Assembly (NCBI GenBank): GCA_020631735.1
Contig: CM036152.1
Location: 149,121,307-149,185,306 of the forward strand
Reading direction: 5' to 3'
Source: Saccharum officinarum
Taxonomy: Eukaryota > Streptophyta > Magnoliopsida > Poales > Poaceae
DNA: 64,000 nt
In this document: positions 24,069 to 33,165 of the stretch, one piece after another
Layout of the letters: the number at the start of each line of letters is the position of its first letter
Position numbering within the stretch: the first letter of the stretch is position 1
Notes under the pieces: model-generated
Told to the model about the DNA's origin: nothing
The model's input: only the letters and a program-made list of their open reading frames with translations
The model's database searches: none
Position numbers and translations under genes: made by a program

Positions 24069-24310
24069 GGGCCTGTTTAGATACACTTCAAATTTCAAAT
24101 TTTTTCACTCTCTCTTCATCACATCAATCTTTGCACACATACATAAAGCATTAAATATAGATAAAAAATAACTAATTATACAATTTAGTTATAAATTACG
24201 AAATTAATCTTTTAAATCTAGTTAATATATAATTAAACATTAATTATCAAATACAAATGAAAACCCTACGGTCAGAAAAATTCGGACTTCTCACAATTTA
24301 AACGAGGCCC
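24069..24310 (+). mobile_element. MITE family A, copy 4
   Basis: Begins GGGCCTGTTTAGATACAC and ends TTTAAACGAGGCCC. The internal blocks are present with many transitions. It abuts copy 5, which starts in the same GGCCC. Confidence 0.65.
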
Positions 24311-24592
24311 GTGTTTACTTCCCGATTTCGGATGGCCGAATCGGGGAAAGCTGCTACAGTGTTCCTGTCGGAACACTGTAGCAGCTTTTGTTTTTTAGTA
24401 CAAAAAATTGTTCAAAAAATGATTAATTAGACTTAAAATGTTCGTCTCGCAAAGTACAACAAAACTGTACAATTAGTTTTTGATTTCATCTACATTTAGT
24501 ACTCCATGCATTTGCCGACATTTTGATGTGACGGAGAATCTCCTTTTTGCATAGTGGAATTGAGGGAGTGGAATTGGGAACTAAACAAGGGC
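24308..24592 (-). mobile_element. MITE family A, copy 5, with an internal hairpin
   Basis: Opposite orientation to copy 4 and directly joined to it. It starts GCCCGTGTTTACTTCCC and ends GGGAACTAAACAAGGGC. The blocks AGACTTAAAATGTTCGTCTC and CATTTAGTACTCCATGCAT read in reverse. It is longer than its relatives because the left part carries a perfect hairpin (24350-24385). Confidence 0.65.
24350..24385. repeat. Perfect 16-bp inverted repeat with 4-nt loop
   Basis: The arm GCTGCTACAGTGTTCC (24350-24365) and its exact reverse complement (24370-24385) are separated by TGTC. The arm includes the family's usual GCTACAGTG block, so one arm is normal element sequence and the other is a local inverted copy of it. 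Confidence 0.85.
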
Positions 24593-25262
24593 GAGGCCCT
24601 GGTGTAGTACTACTACCAAGCAGGCAACACTAGCTTTTCTAAAAACCAGAGCCTGAATATACCGAGGCCAGTAGGCGAAGGACTGGCCACATAAGACTAT
24701 CCGTACTTATGGACCTCTATATTCATCCTCTATACGTCCTAGTCAGTAAGATTCTCTCCTCTATACTTAATTCTCCCGCACCCATCCATCCTCTATATCA
24801 TTCTCTATCCACTCTATCTACTGTGGGACCCACTTGTCACTTTATCTAAATATATCCATGTGTGATCTAGTTTTGAAGGATTTATTGAGACGAATTTAAT
24901 GGTGAAATCGAAATTTAATTTGGATTTTTGGTTTGTGAGTTATAACATTTTTTCCTTTGTTTAGCTAGTGGGGTCCGCCACTATAGAGTATAGAGTAAGC
25001 ACAGTACTACTCTAAATATAGAGTGAGAGAAATAATAGAGTATCATTTTAGAGTATTCAGTGCAGCAGTTTTTACTCTATATTTATACTCTAAAGTGTTT
25101 TAGAGTAACCGCCGCGGCTAGTGTAGGGTTGGCAGCGGCCAGCGAGGCAGAGGCGATGCGAAATGGAGCAGAGCACAGGATCCCAGCTTCCGAGGCGCAC
25201 GACTGCAAGGACTGGCGTGCGTAGCGTCCAAAGAGAAGCGACAGAGGGTGGTCAAGTACCGA
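24593..25262. other. Spacer with CTCTATA-rich sequence
   Basis: No gene is supported. Between about 24700 and 25110 the sequence is rich in ACTCTATA, CCTCTATA and TAGAGTA motifs in both orientations. This suggests an unbounded old MITE, but I cannot place its ends. Confidence 0.3.
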
Positions 25263-25505
25263 GGGTGTGTTTAGATGGTTGTAAAATGTGTGTAAAGTTC
25301 TTGTAGCATTTTTCGTTGTTATTTGATAAAATTTATCTAGTAATGGATTAACTAGGCTTAAAAGATTCGTCTCGACATTTACAGACAAACTGTGCAATTA
25401 GTTATTTTTTTACCTATATTTAAGACTCCATATATGCGTCCAAAGATTCGATGTGACAGAGAATCTTATAAATTTTTTGGAATTTTGAAGGAACTCAACA
25501 CTGGC
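25263..25505 (-). mobile_element. MITE family A, copy 6
   Basis: Starts GGGTGTGTTTAGATGG and ends GGAACTCAACACTGGC. Shared blocks are read in reverse: GTAGCATTTTTCGTTGTTAT, GGCTTAAAAGATTCGTCTC and ATTCGATGTGACAGAG. Confidence 0.65.
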
Positions 25506-25544
25506 TGAGAGCTTGTGTTGTGCTCATCATCTTCGTTCGTCCAT

Positions 25545-25790
25545 CGAGAAAAGAATATAATTATAAAAATAGTACATATCAAACTAGTCCAAAGTTTAAT
25601 TAAATTTATAGTAAATAATATTAATATTTATATCTCTAAATAAATTTATTATAAAGTATATTCTATAATTAATCTAATGATACTTATTTTGTATAAATGT
25701 TAGTGCTTTTTAATATAAATTTAGTCAACGTTCGAATTGTTCGACTTCTCGAAAAGCAAGAATTATATTTTTTTCGGACAGATGAGTACA
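25545..25790. repeat. Decayed Stowaway-like MITE
   Basis: AT-rich sequence with the familiar interior (AATAATATTAATATTTAT, TTATTTTGTATAAATGTT) of Stowaway-type elements. Both terminal repeats are degraded. The limits are approximate. Confidence 0.4.
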
Positions 25791-25797
25791 CTACTAC

Positions 25798-25903
25798 GCC
25801 TTGTTCTTCACCGTGTAACAGTACTTTTCAGCAAACAAACAGTATTTTATTCTCACAATAAATCAGCATAAGAGCATAAACCAAATTTCAGCGAAACGAA
25901 GGA
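25798..25903. mobile_element. Second, diverged copy of the CCTGTTCGT-ended MITE
   Basis: Starts GCCTTGTTCTTCACC and ends TTCAGCGAAACGAAGGAC. The interior TTTTCAGCAAACAAACAGTA and TCTCACAATAAATCAGC matches the 23279-23390 element in reverse order of blocks. Confidence 0.5.
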
Positions 25904-26035
25904 CCAATCTGTTGGCCTGTCTAAACATTTGCTGCTTAATTACCGGTAGTTGCCGCTCCCGAACTGTCTCTTTTTAGTTGCTCTGATGGTTTAAATATGG
26001 GACAAACAATTGAAAGCTGAAGGCCCTTCGTTTAA

Positions 26036-26272
26036 GGCCTCGTTCTCTTCCCTTCCAAATTTTAATTTTTTCACTCTCTCTATCACATCAATTTTTAGAC
26101 GCATGCATGAAACATTAAATGTTGGTAATAAATAACTAATTGCACAGATTAGTTGTAAATCATGAGACGATTTTTTTAGCCTAGTTAGCCAATGATTGGA
26201 CAATATTTATCAAATACAAATAAAAGTGCTACAGTAGCTAGAATTGCAAAAACTTGCAAAGATAACAAGGCC
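26036..26272 (+). mobile_element. MITE family A, copy 7, with TAA target duplication
   Basis: Begins GGCCTCGTTCTCTTCCC and ends AAGATAACAAGGCC. TAA flanks both sides (26033-26035 and 26273-26275). A TAA/TTA duplication is the PIF/Harbinger (Tourist) signature, so this copy is the best evidence for assigning the family. Confidence 0.75.
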
Positions 26273-26275
26273 TAA

Positions 26276-27139
26276 AATTGCAATCAAATTCAAAGCGGAG
26301 CAGTGGGATTAGAGCCGGCCAGCCGGAAATGTACTTCCTCTGTCCCTATCCAGGTGCGTCCGGGCAACATCTAAGGCCCTATTCGAAATAACAAACGGAG
26401 GTCTAATATCTAGTGTCAAAATAAAAAAAAAGTAAATATCAATATATTACTTATATTACAAAGTATAGAGTATAGACTAACGATTATTCTTATCTAAAAA
26501 AGACCAAGGATTATACCTGTTGTATAACCATCACTTGGAAATCAATATTCTTATACCTGTTGCATTGGGAAACACTCATGTTGCTTTAAAAAAATTAGAA
26601 TTTTGTCCGAGCCTTTATTTTCTTGTGGATAAAATCTTGAAAGAAATCAACTCCACATAAAGGTCATCAACATCAACATCAGATCGTCCATCTCGTTTAA
26701 GAGCAGCCCCAAGACGATGATGACAACATTTCAAGCTCTTATTATCCAATGAATACAATGCATCATAAGTAAATAAGAAACCAAATATTTTCTAGTAACC
26801 TTCATACTGTTCAAATCTCCTAGTAACAGAGGAAAGCTTGATCAACAATTGGTATAAAGTAGTTGATTCTAAAGAATAGGAAGTGCCAGTGACGTGAAAA
26901 AAATTAGAACGTTGCCGACTCTTTTGTCTCTCGAACGTGGAATTGTGGATTCTCATATGCTACATGGTCTACAGCAGGCCACGTTTATGGGCCGAAGAAG
27001 GAAGCTGTTGCTGATTTATCGATTAGAACAAAAACCACAATTACTATACATACTTAGGGTACTTAATAAATCTTGGGGCCCATGATTTTGGGATGCCCTG
27101 TTCCGTCGCACAGCCTGCACAGGCTCAGGGACGCCCCTG
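26276..27139. other. Spacer without recognised genes
   Basis: Mixed sequence with no convincing coding signal. A plus-strand frame at 26894-27085 has no recognisable motif and is probably chance. Confidence 0.3.
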
Positions 27140-27360
27140 CCCTATCCCTAGATATTTGTCATTTTAAACAACTTTGGCTAAATATATATATTAAAATTAT
27201 TAATATTTATGGTACATAATTAGTATCATTATAAAGATTTTTGAATCTAGTTTTTTTTTAATAAAATTATTTTGAGATGTAAATGTTGCACGTATTTTTT
27301 GTAAATTAAGTCAAACTTGCGGCACCCGGACCAACAGCGACAGTTTTTTAGGGACGAAGT
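27140..27360. repeat. Decayed Stowaway-like MITE
   Basis: Starts near CCCTAGATATTTGTCATTTT and ends near TTTTTAGGGACGAAGTGAG. The interior TATTAATATTTATGGTACAT and GATGTAAATGTTGCACGTAT matches the 22425-22648 element. Confidence 0.55.
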
Positions 27361-27415
27361 GAGTATAGTTTGTACTTTGTAGACCTTGAGTAGCTTGTTT
27401 CCTTTTCCAAATACA

Positions 27416-28285
27416 CTTTTTATAGGGCGTCCGTCCGTCCGGACGGACCCCACACTCGCCCACGCCGCCCCCTCCCCCACGTCGTCCGCGAGCATGCCCC
27501 TGCTCCTACCGAGGTCTGTGCCATCGATGAGCTCAAAAACGGTGACCTCTGCACCACTATGTGGCTTTGAGCCCCGTGCCGACGTCAAGCTCCGTGTCGA
27601 TGAGCATGTCCAAGCAACAAGCAAATGCTACGTTGAAAGTGCATGTTACAATAGTATGTTTCAAGTATTTCATATGTTTTCGAGTTACGTTGCAAGTGTT
27701 GTATGTCGATATTGCAAAAGTAGATCGGGATGTTGCACATGTTGTAGTGGATATGCACGTATGTTTCAAGTGTATGGTCCAATCATTTCATCTGTTTCAG
27801 ACGAATGTTGCAAGTGTTTTGTCTAGATGTTGCAAAGGTAGATCTAGATGTTGTATATACATGCATGTTGCAAACATATGTTTCAAGTATTTTTAGGTGT
27901 TTCATACGTATGTTTACCAGTGTTTCATCCGGATGTTCTATATGTTTGCAATGATTTTCAAATGTTTTTCAGGCGTTTTTGCAAGTGTTTCAGACGCTTA
28001 TTAAGTGTTTCATCTGTCTTTTTTTTATATGTTATAACTGTTGCATCTGGATGTTTCAAAAGTAGATCGAGTGTTGCATATAGGTGGAAAAGCAGCCAGC
28101 AACGCGGACGACGTCCAGGGCGGCGTGAACGACGTTCGGGACGGCTTGGGACCACTTCTGGTGCGCTTCCTCGCGAGCCCGACGTGTTAAGCGCTCGTTC
28201 GGTCCCTGTGCAGGTAACGTGCGGAGTTCCGGACGCTAGTGTCCGAATCAGACATCCGAACGCTAGCAAGTTCGTTCCTTTTTAT
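27416..28285. mobile_element. Non-autonomous Mutator-like element with repetitive interior (tentative)
   Basis: The left end TTTTTATAGGGCGTCCGTCC, followed by the palindrome-like GTCCGTCCGGACGGAC, resembles termini of grass Mutator-like MITEs. The interior from about 27620 to 28075 is a degenerate repeat built on ATGTTGCAAGTGTTTCAT, GTTGCA and GTTTCA units. The right part is GC-rich and ends near ATCCGAACGCTAGCAAG. The right terminus is weak, so limits and superfamily are tentative. The open frames across it (Cys/Phe/Val-rich) are products of the repeat. Confidence 0.45.
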
Positions 28286-29508
28286 GCACATATTTGGCCA
28301 TGTGGCTTCGTGTAATTTTTGTAAAGTTTAGCATGTTTAGAGAAAATTTGCAATCAAGGCGCGGCTTACTGAAACTGGAAGACGATGCACGCAAAGCGCG
28401 CCACCTTGCGATCGTTACAAGAAACGGGCTCTGCCTCTGCGGATCTGGAGTCTGGACCCTCTGTTCCTTTCTTCCATTTCTCCACGGCAGGAGACAGGGG
28501 AAGGCAAAAACGACTACGAGAGCAAAAGCAGCTCGGGAGCAAATGCGGATGGGACATCATATTCGTAATATTCCACCTTTTGTGCCGCGCTCGTCTCACA
28601 TGTGATGTGCCGCCCGACGTGCGCCGCCACTCCATGTATTTGTATCGTGAGAGCTACGCGGCGGAAAAGCAGCTGAGGATTAGGCTTACGGGTGGCCTTG
28701 TTTAGTGCTGGGCGTTTGATACTAATAAAAAAATAAATTATAGAATCTGTCAATAAATCGTGAAACAAATTTAATAAGCCTAATTAAGTCGTTATTAGCA
28801 CATGTATTACTGTGGCACTTTATTGTCAAATCATGGACTAATTTGGTTTAAAAGATTCGTCTCGCAAATTACACGTAATCTATATAATTAATTATTTTTT
28901 AGTCTATATTTAATAACATCCGAAAGTTTTAAAGTCGAAACTATACCAGGCCTCCAGCGCCTCCAGCTCCATGGACACCACTGAGATCTTGCTTGCGCGG
29001 CAGCGAGCGGACGCAAATGCATTTGCTCGGTTGCTCCACTTCAGGGGCCGATTTGCCGCCGTTTCCTTTTTCTTCTGGGCCTCGTGCAAACCTCGCAGCC
29101 CGTTCGGCTGCTCCTCGAAACGGCTGGTTAGTTTGCAGCACAAGCCCACGAGCCCATGACCACGCGACCCCACGTCGCATCGTGGAAATAGAGAATTTGA
29201 AATCGCGCAGGGTAGGTGGACATCGCTTCGCATTGTCACGTTGCTGTTGCTGCTCCAAAAGGAGGGAGAGCTGGGTTCCTCACGATCACGAGAAAATTAA
29301 TTAAGAGGACGCTGGTTACACCTGTACACCTCCCGGGCTGCCAGCCACTTCGATTCGCGCCGAGAGCCTTCCAGTTCCAGTGCAGTGCAAAGAAGCCGGG
29401 TCACGGCCACCACCAAAACCCAACGAGCAAAGCAAGCAGACGCCAGAAGAACCCAGCACAACTCCGCTCGTTTCACCTTTTAGTTCTTGTGGAGGGCCAG
29501 CCGATCGC
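28286..29508. other. Upstream region of the phosphoglycerate mutase gene
   Basis: It contains one MITE (28694-28952) and presumably the promoter and 5' UTR of the plus-strand mutase gene. I could not place a transcription start or a convincing TATA box. GC content rises from about 28970 to the start codon. Confidence 0.35.
28694..28952 (-). mobile_element. MITE related to family A, copy 8
   Basis: Begins GGCCTTGTTTAGTGCTGG and ends ACTATACCAGGCC. The right half (AAAGATTCGTCTCGCAAATT, AATTATTTTTTAGTCTATAT) matches family A in reverse. The left half differs (GCCTAATTAAGTCGTTATTA), so it is a subfamily or a mosaic. Confidence 0.55.
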
Positions 29509-32474
29509 ATGGCGACGAGGCCGCCCGCGGAGGAGGGGAAGCCGTGGGAGCTGGCGGCGCACCCGCGGCTGCCCAAGGGCAAGACGGTGGCCGTGGTGGT
29601 GCTGGACGGCTGGGGCGAGGCGGCGCCCGACCCCTTCAACTGCATCCACAGCGCCGACACGCCCACGCTCGACGCCCTCAAGAAGGTACGCGTACGCAGT
29701 CCACCCACAGCAGGGCCATGTGTGAGTGTGATCGGCTCATCGCTGCCGTTCACTGGGCTCTGCTCAGTCACATGTACTGTGCGCGACAGGCAGCTCCGGA
29801 GAGATGGAGGGTCATCAAGGCGCACGGGACAGCGGTGGGGCTGCCCACGGATGACGACATGGGGAACAGCGAGGTCGGCCACAATGCGCTCGGAGCAGGA
29901 CAGATATACGCGCAGGGGTAATTATACGCTGTGACTTGGACCGGGCTGTGTTTAGTTGAGAAAAATATGGTGAAAAGTTACTGTAGCACTTTTCGTTGTT
30001 ATTTGGTAAAATTTGTTTAACCATGAATTAATTAGACTCAAAAGATTCGTCTCGAACTTTACAGACAAACTATGCAATTAGTTATTTTTTTTACCTACAT
30101 TTAATGCTCCATGCATGCGTTTAAAGATTCGATGTGATAGGTGGAAGAGGAAATATTTTGGATTTGCATGGGAAGTAAACAGGGCCTAGCTACCACTCTG
30201 CTCTATTGTTATTTGTTAGGCTAAAACACCCGGCGGACGCCGACGCCATCTGAAAGCCAAACTGAAGCAAAATTACGCATGATAAATTAGTATTACTTAC
30301 TGGTAAATAAATTACCAATGATCACTCCGTCACGACGTGCAGCGCGAAACTGGTGGATCTGGCGCTGGACTCCGGGAAGATATACGAGGGTGAAGGTTTC
30401 AAGTACATCCAGCAGTCCTTCCAGGACGGCACTCTGCACCTCATCGGCCTGCTCAGCGACGGAGGCGTGCACTCGAGGTTTGATCAGCTGCAGGTTGATG
30501 CCACCACTCTTTCTCCGAACAAATTTCTGACGTCGTCACAGCTGATCGACCGTTACTGTGTGTGGCGCATGTTTTTTTCGTTTCCCTTTTAATTTGTCTC
30601 GTGCAGTTGCTGCTCAAAGGGGTAAGCGAGCGCGGGGCGAAGAGGATACGGGTCCACGTCCTCACGGATGGCCGTGACGTGCTGGATGGCAGCAGCGTCA
30701 GGTTCGTGGAAATGCTCGAGGACGACCTTGCTAGGCTTCGGGACAAGGGCGTTGATGCGAGAATAGCGTCTGGCGGTGGCAGGATGTATGTCACGATGGA
30801 TCGTTATGAGGTACAGTACTATAGCTGCGTCTCTGAGCATAGAGAAGAACGCTTGGTCAGTTGCTAAATCTTGTATCCAAACTGTGAGACTTATATTTCA
30901 TAATCATGACAGGCTTGAGCCTAGTAGAGGAAACAATCTGCAGAATATGAAAACCTCTGCTGCAAATTCACCGGCAATCAATTTTCACCAAATAAAAACT
31001 CTAGCCCAACTACTCTGCATATTTTGTAGTAAATACCACAGGTACCTGTCGTCTTTTGCAGAATGACTGGCAGGTTGTGAAGCGAGGTTGGGATGCGCAC
31101 GTCCTCGGTGAAGCCCCATACAAGTTCAAGAACGCGCTCGAGGCTGTGAAAAAGCTCAGGGAGGATCCAAAGGCCAACGACCAGTACTTACCTCCCTTCG
31201 TCATAGTCGATGAGAGCGGAAAGCCGATCGGCCCGGTACAGGACGGAGATGCTGTGGTGACGTTCAATTTCAGAGCTGACCGGATGGTGATGCTTGCAAA
31301 GGCGCTGGAGTACGAGGACTTCGACAAGTTTGATCGTGTCAGGTTCCCCAAGATACGCTATGCCGGTATGCTTCAGTACGATGGCGAGCTAAAGCTTCCA
31401 GGCCATTATCTCGTTGCTCCCCGGAGATAGAGAGGACATCCGGTGAATACTTGGCGCGCAACGGCATTCGCACCTATGCTTGCAGGTAAATTATTGTGCA
31501 TTTGTGCTTTATCTTGTGACAAGTCATTGCTATGAAGTCTGAATATTACATTACTTGACCATTGCTCTTGCTCGTATCATATCTTCTTCTTGTATAAAAT
31601 GCAGTGAGACAGTCAAATTTGGTCATGTCACCTTTTTCTGGAACGGAAATCGATCTGGTTACTTCAACCAAGACTTGGAAAAATATGAAGAAATTCCCAG
31701 CGACATCGGCATCCCCTTCAATGTTCAGCCCAAGATGAAGGCCTTGCAAATTGCACACAAGGCAAGGGATGCCATCCTAAGCCGAAAATTTGATCAGGTA
31801 GTTAATGAATTTAAACCATCTTAAATAACTGTCTTAGAACAAAAAAGTAATGCACAGATAAGGCAGGGACTGATAAGCACATTTTGTAGGTAAGGGTCAA
31901 CATTGCAAATGGAGATATGGTTGGCCATACAGGAGACATTGAGGCAACTATTGTTGGGTGCAAGGCAGCTGATGAGGCTGTTAAGGTACATGTGCATGAG
32001 TGCGTCATGTTTGCAATCACCTCTGTTATCTCCCTGACGCTGTTTGGAAAACTGCCAATTTGTATCTTCTAGATCATCCTCGATGCCGTTGAACAATTGG
32101 GTGGCATTTTTGTACTGACTGCCGACCATGGCAACGCCGAGGACATGGCGAAAAGAGACAAATCTGGAAAACCACTCCGGGACAAGGACGGGAAGGTCCA
32201 GACCCTTACTTCGCACACGCTGAATCCGGTAAGTTCAGTCGAGACAATGTTAGCTGAAAACCACTCCGGGACTCTCGGTGCGCTCTTGATCGCAACTATC
32301 CGTCTGCAGGTTCCAATCGCAATAGGAGGCCCTGGGCTTGCACCTGGTGTCAGGTTCCGTACAGACCTCGCAAATGCCGGCCTCGCTAATGTTGCAGCGA
32401 CAGTCATGAACCTTCATGGGTTTGAGGCCCCTGATCATTATGAGCCAACCCTGATCGAAGTCGTCGACAAGTGA
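29509..32474 (+). pseudogene. 2,3-bisphosphoglycerate-independent phosphoglycerate mutase, nine exons, one frameshift
   Basis: Cytosolic glycolytic enzyme (3-phosphoglycerate to 2-phosphoglycerate). Exons are 29509-29685, 29790-29917, 30343-30493, 30607-30810, 31062-31485, 31605-31797, 31890-31985, 32073-32228 and 32310-32474. All borders are GT-AG and all phases fit, except that exon 5 is one base short. Visible motifs are the metal site VVLDGWGEA (Asp33), the catalytic serine in [16 protein letters not shown] (Ser86) and HVLTDGRDV. After the break come GHTGD, TADHGNAEDM and ILTSHT-like QTLTSHT. A run of only four C at 31419-31422 shifts the frame, and TAG at 31428-31430 ends the protein at 342 residues. 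Without the deletion the length would be 564, normal for plants. The truncated protein would lack the second-half metal ligands. This is either a real null allele or copy, or an assembly error. A family A MITE sits in intron 2. Confidence 0.9.
29943..30186 (-). mobile_element. MITE family A, copy 9, in intron 2 of the mutase gene
   Basis: Begins GGGCTGTGTTTAGTTGAG and ends GGAAGTAAACAGGGCC. It shares all blocks in reverse (GTAGCACTTTTCGTTGTTAT, CTCAAAAGATTCGTCTCG, AGATTCGATGTGATAGG). It is closely similar to copy 10 at 39910-40152. Confidence 0.75.
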
Positions 32475-33165
32475 TGCCTTGGCCTTTGCTACTTCCAGTC
32501 TCAAATAACTCATCTGCCCCCGCTTTGCGTGGTGGTGTGGTGTATATACTCTACTCAGGGATAAATTTGGTTTCCGCTTTGCTGTTGTGGCTGTGGTTGT
32601 TGCATTGCAGTTTTCAGACATCATCTGAACCAATTCCTTGTCCACTTGTCCGGCACGTGTGGTGTAAGTGTAATTGTACTCAAATATCAGTATGTCACTG
32701 ATTTGTTTGTTAACATAGCAACAAAGGTGAGAAACTAAGTAGCTGTTCAACATGTGGCTGCATGGGAGTAATTTTGAATGGTTATAGCAGAGCTAGTTTC
32801 GCCGCGTCGGAGCGCCACAGCTCGCATGTCCCAATATGAACATACGGAGTAACGTCGTTGCTCATGACAAGACAGCAAAAAACTTTTTGGTTTAAGCAAA
32901 TCTCTTGCGAGCCATTCAAAGATATCGGTCATCTCAATTACCTCGCACCCACAGCAGTAAACTATTGAAATGTACAGAAAGGCAGAAGCAAAGTATGGCA
33001 TCTCATAGGCAGAAGCTATACCAAACGTCAGGCGACTAGAGCCAAACACAGCAAGCTGGCTCCGTCCGAACAATCAAATCTCAAACCATTTTTACATCTA
33101 CTAGACGTCCTGGATGGAGACGGAGATGAACTATCCATGTATCTGCTGGACAAACAAGGCATACA
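32475..33165. other. Convergent 3' intergenic region
   Basis: This 691 bp interval lies between the stop codons of the plus-strand mutase gene and the minus-strand CIP7-like gene. It must hold both 3' UTRs and polyadenylation sites. No further gene is supported. Confidence 0.5.

Noticed and set aside
24602..25110. Possible additional MITE with CTCTATA-rich ends
   Set aside because: Motifs recur in both orientations but I could not define terminal inverted repeats or a target duplication.
27386..28315. Plus-strand frames of 111-155 codons rich in Cys, Phe and Val
   Set aside because: They arise from the GTTGCA/GTTTCA repeat array; the residue pattern follows the repeat unit.
32250..32753. 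167-codon minus-strand frame across the end of the mutase gene
   Set aside because: It is antisense to exons 8-9 with no domain; the plus-strand exons explain the sequence.
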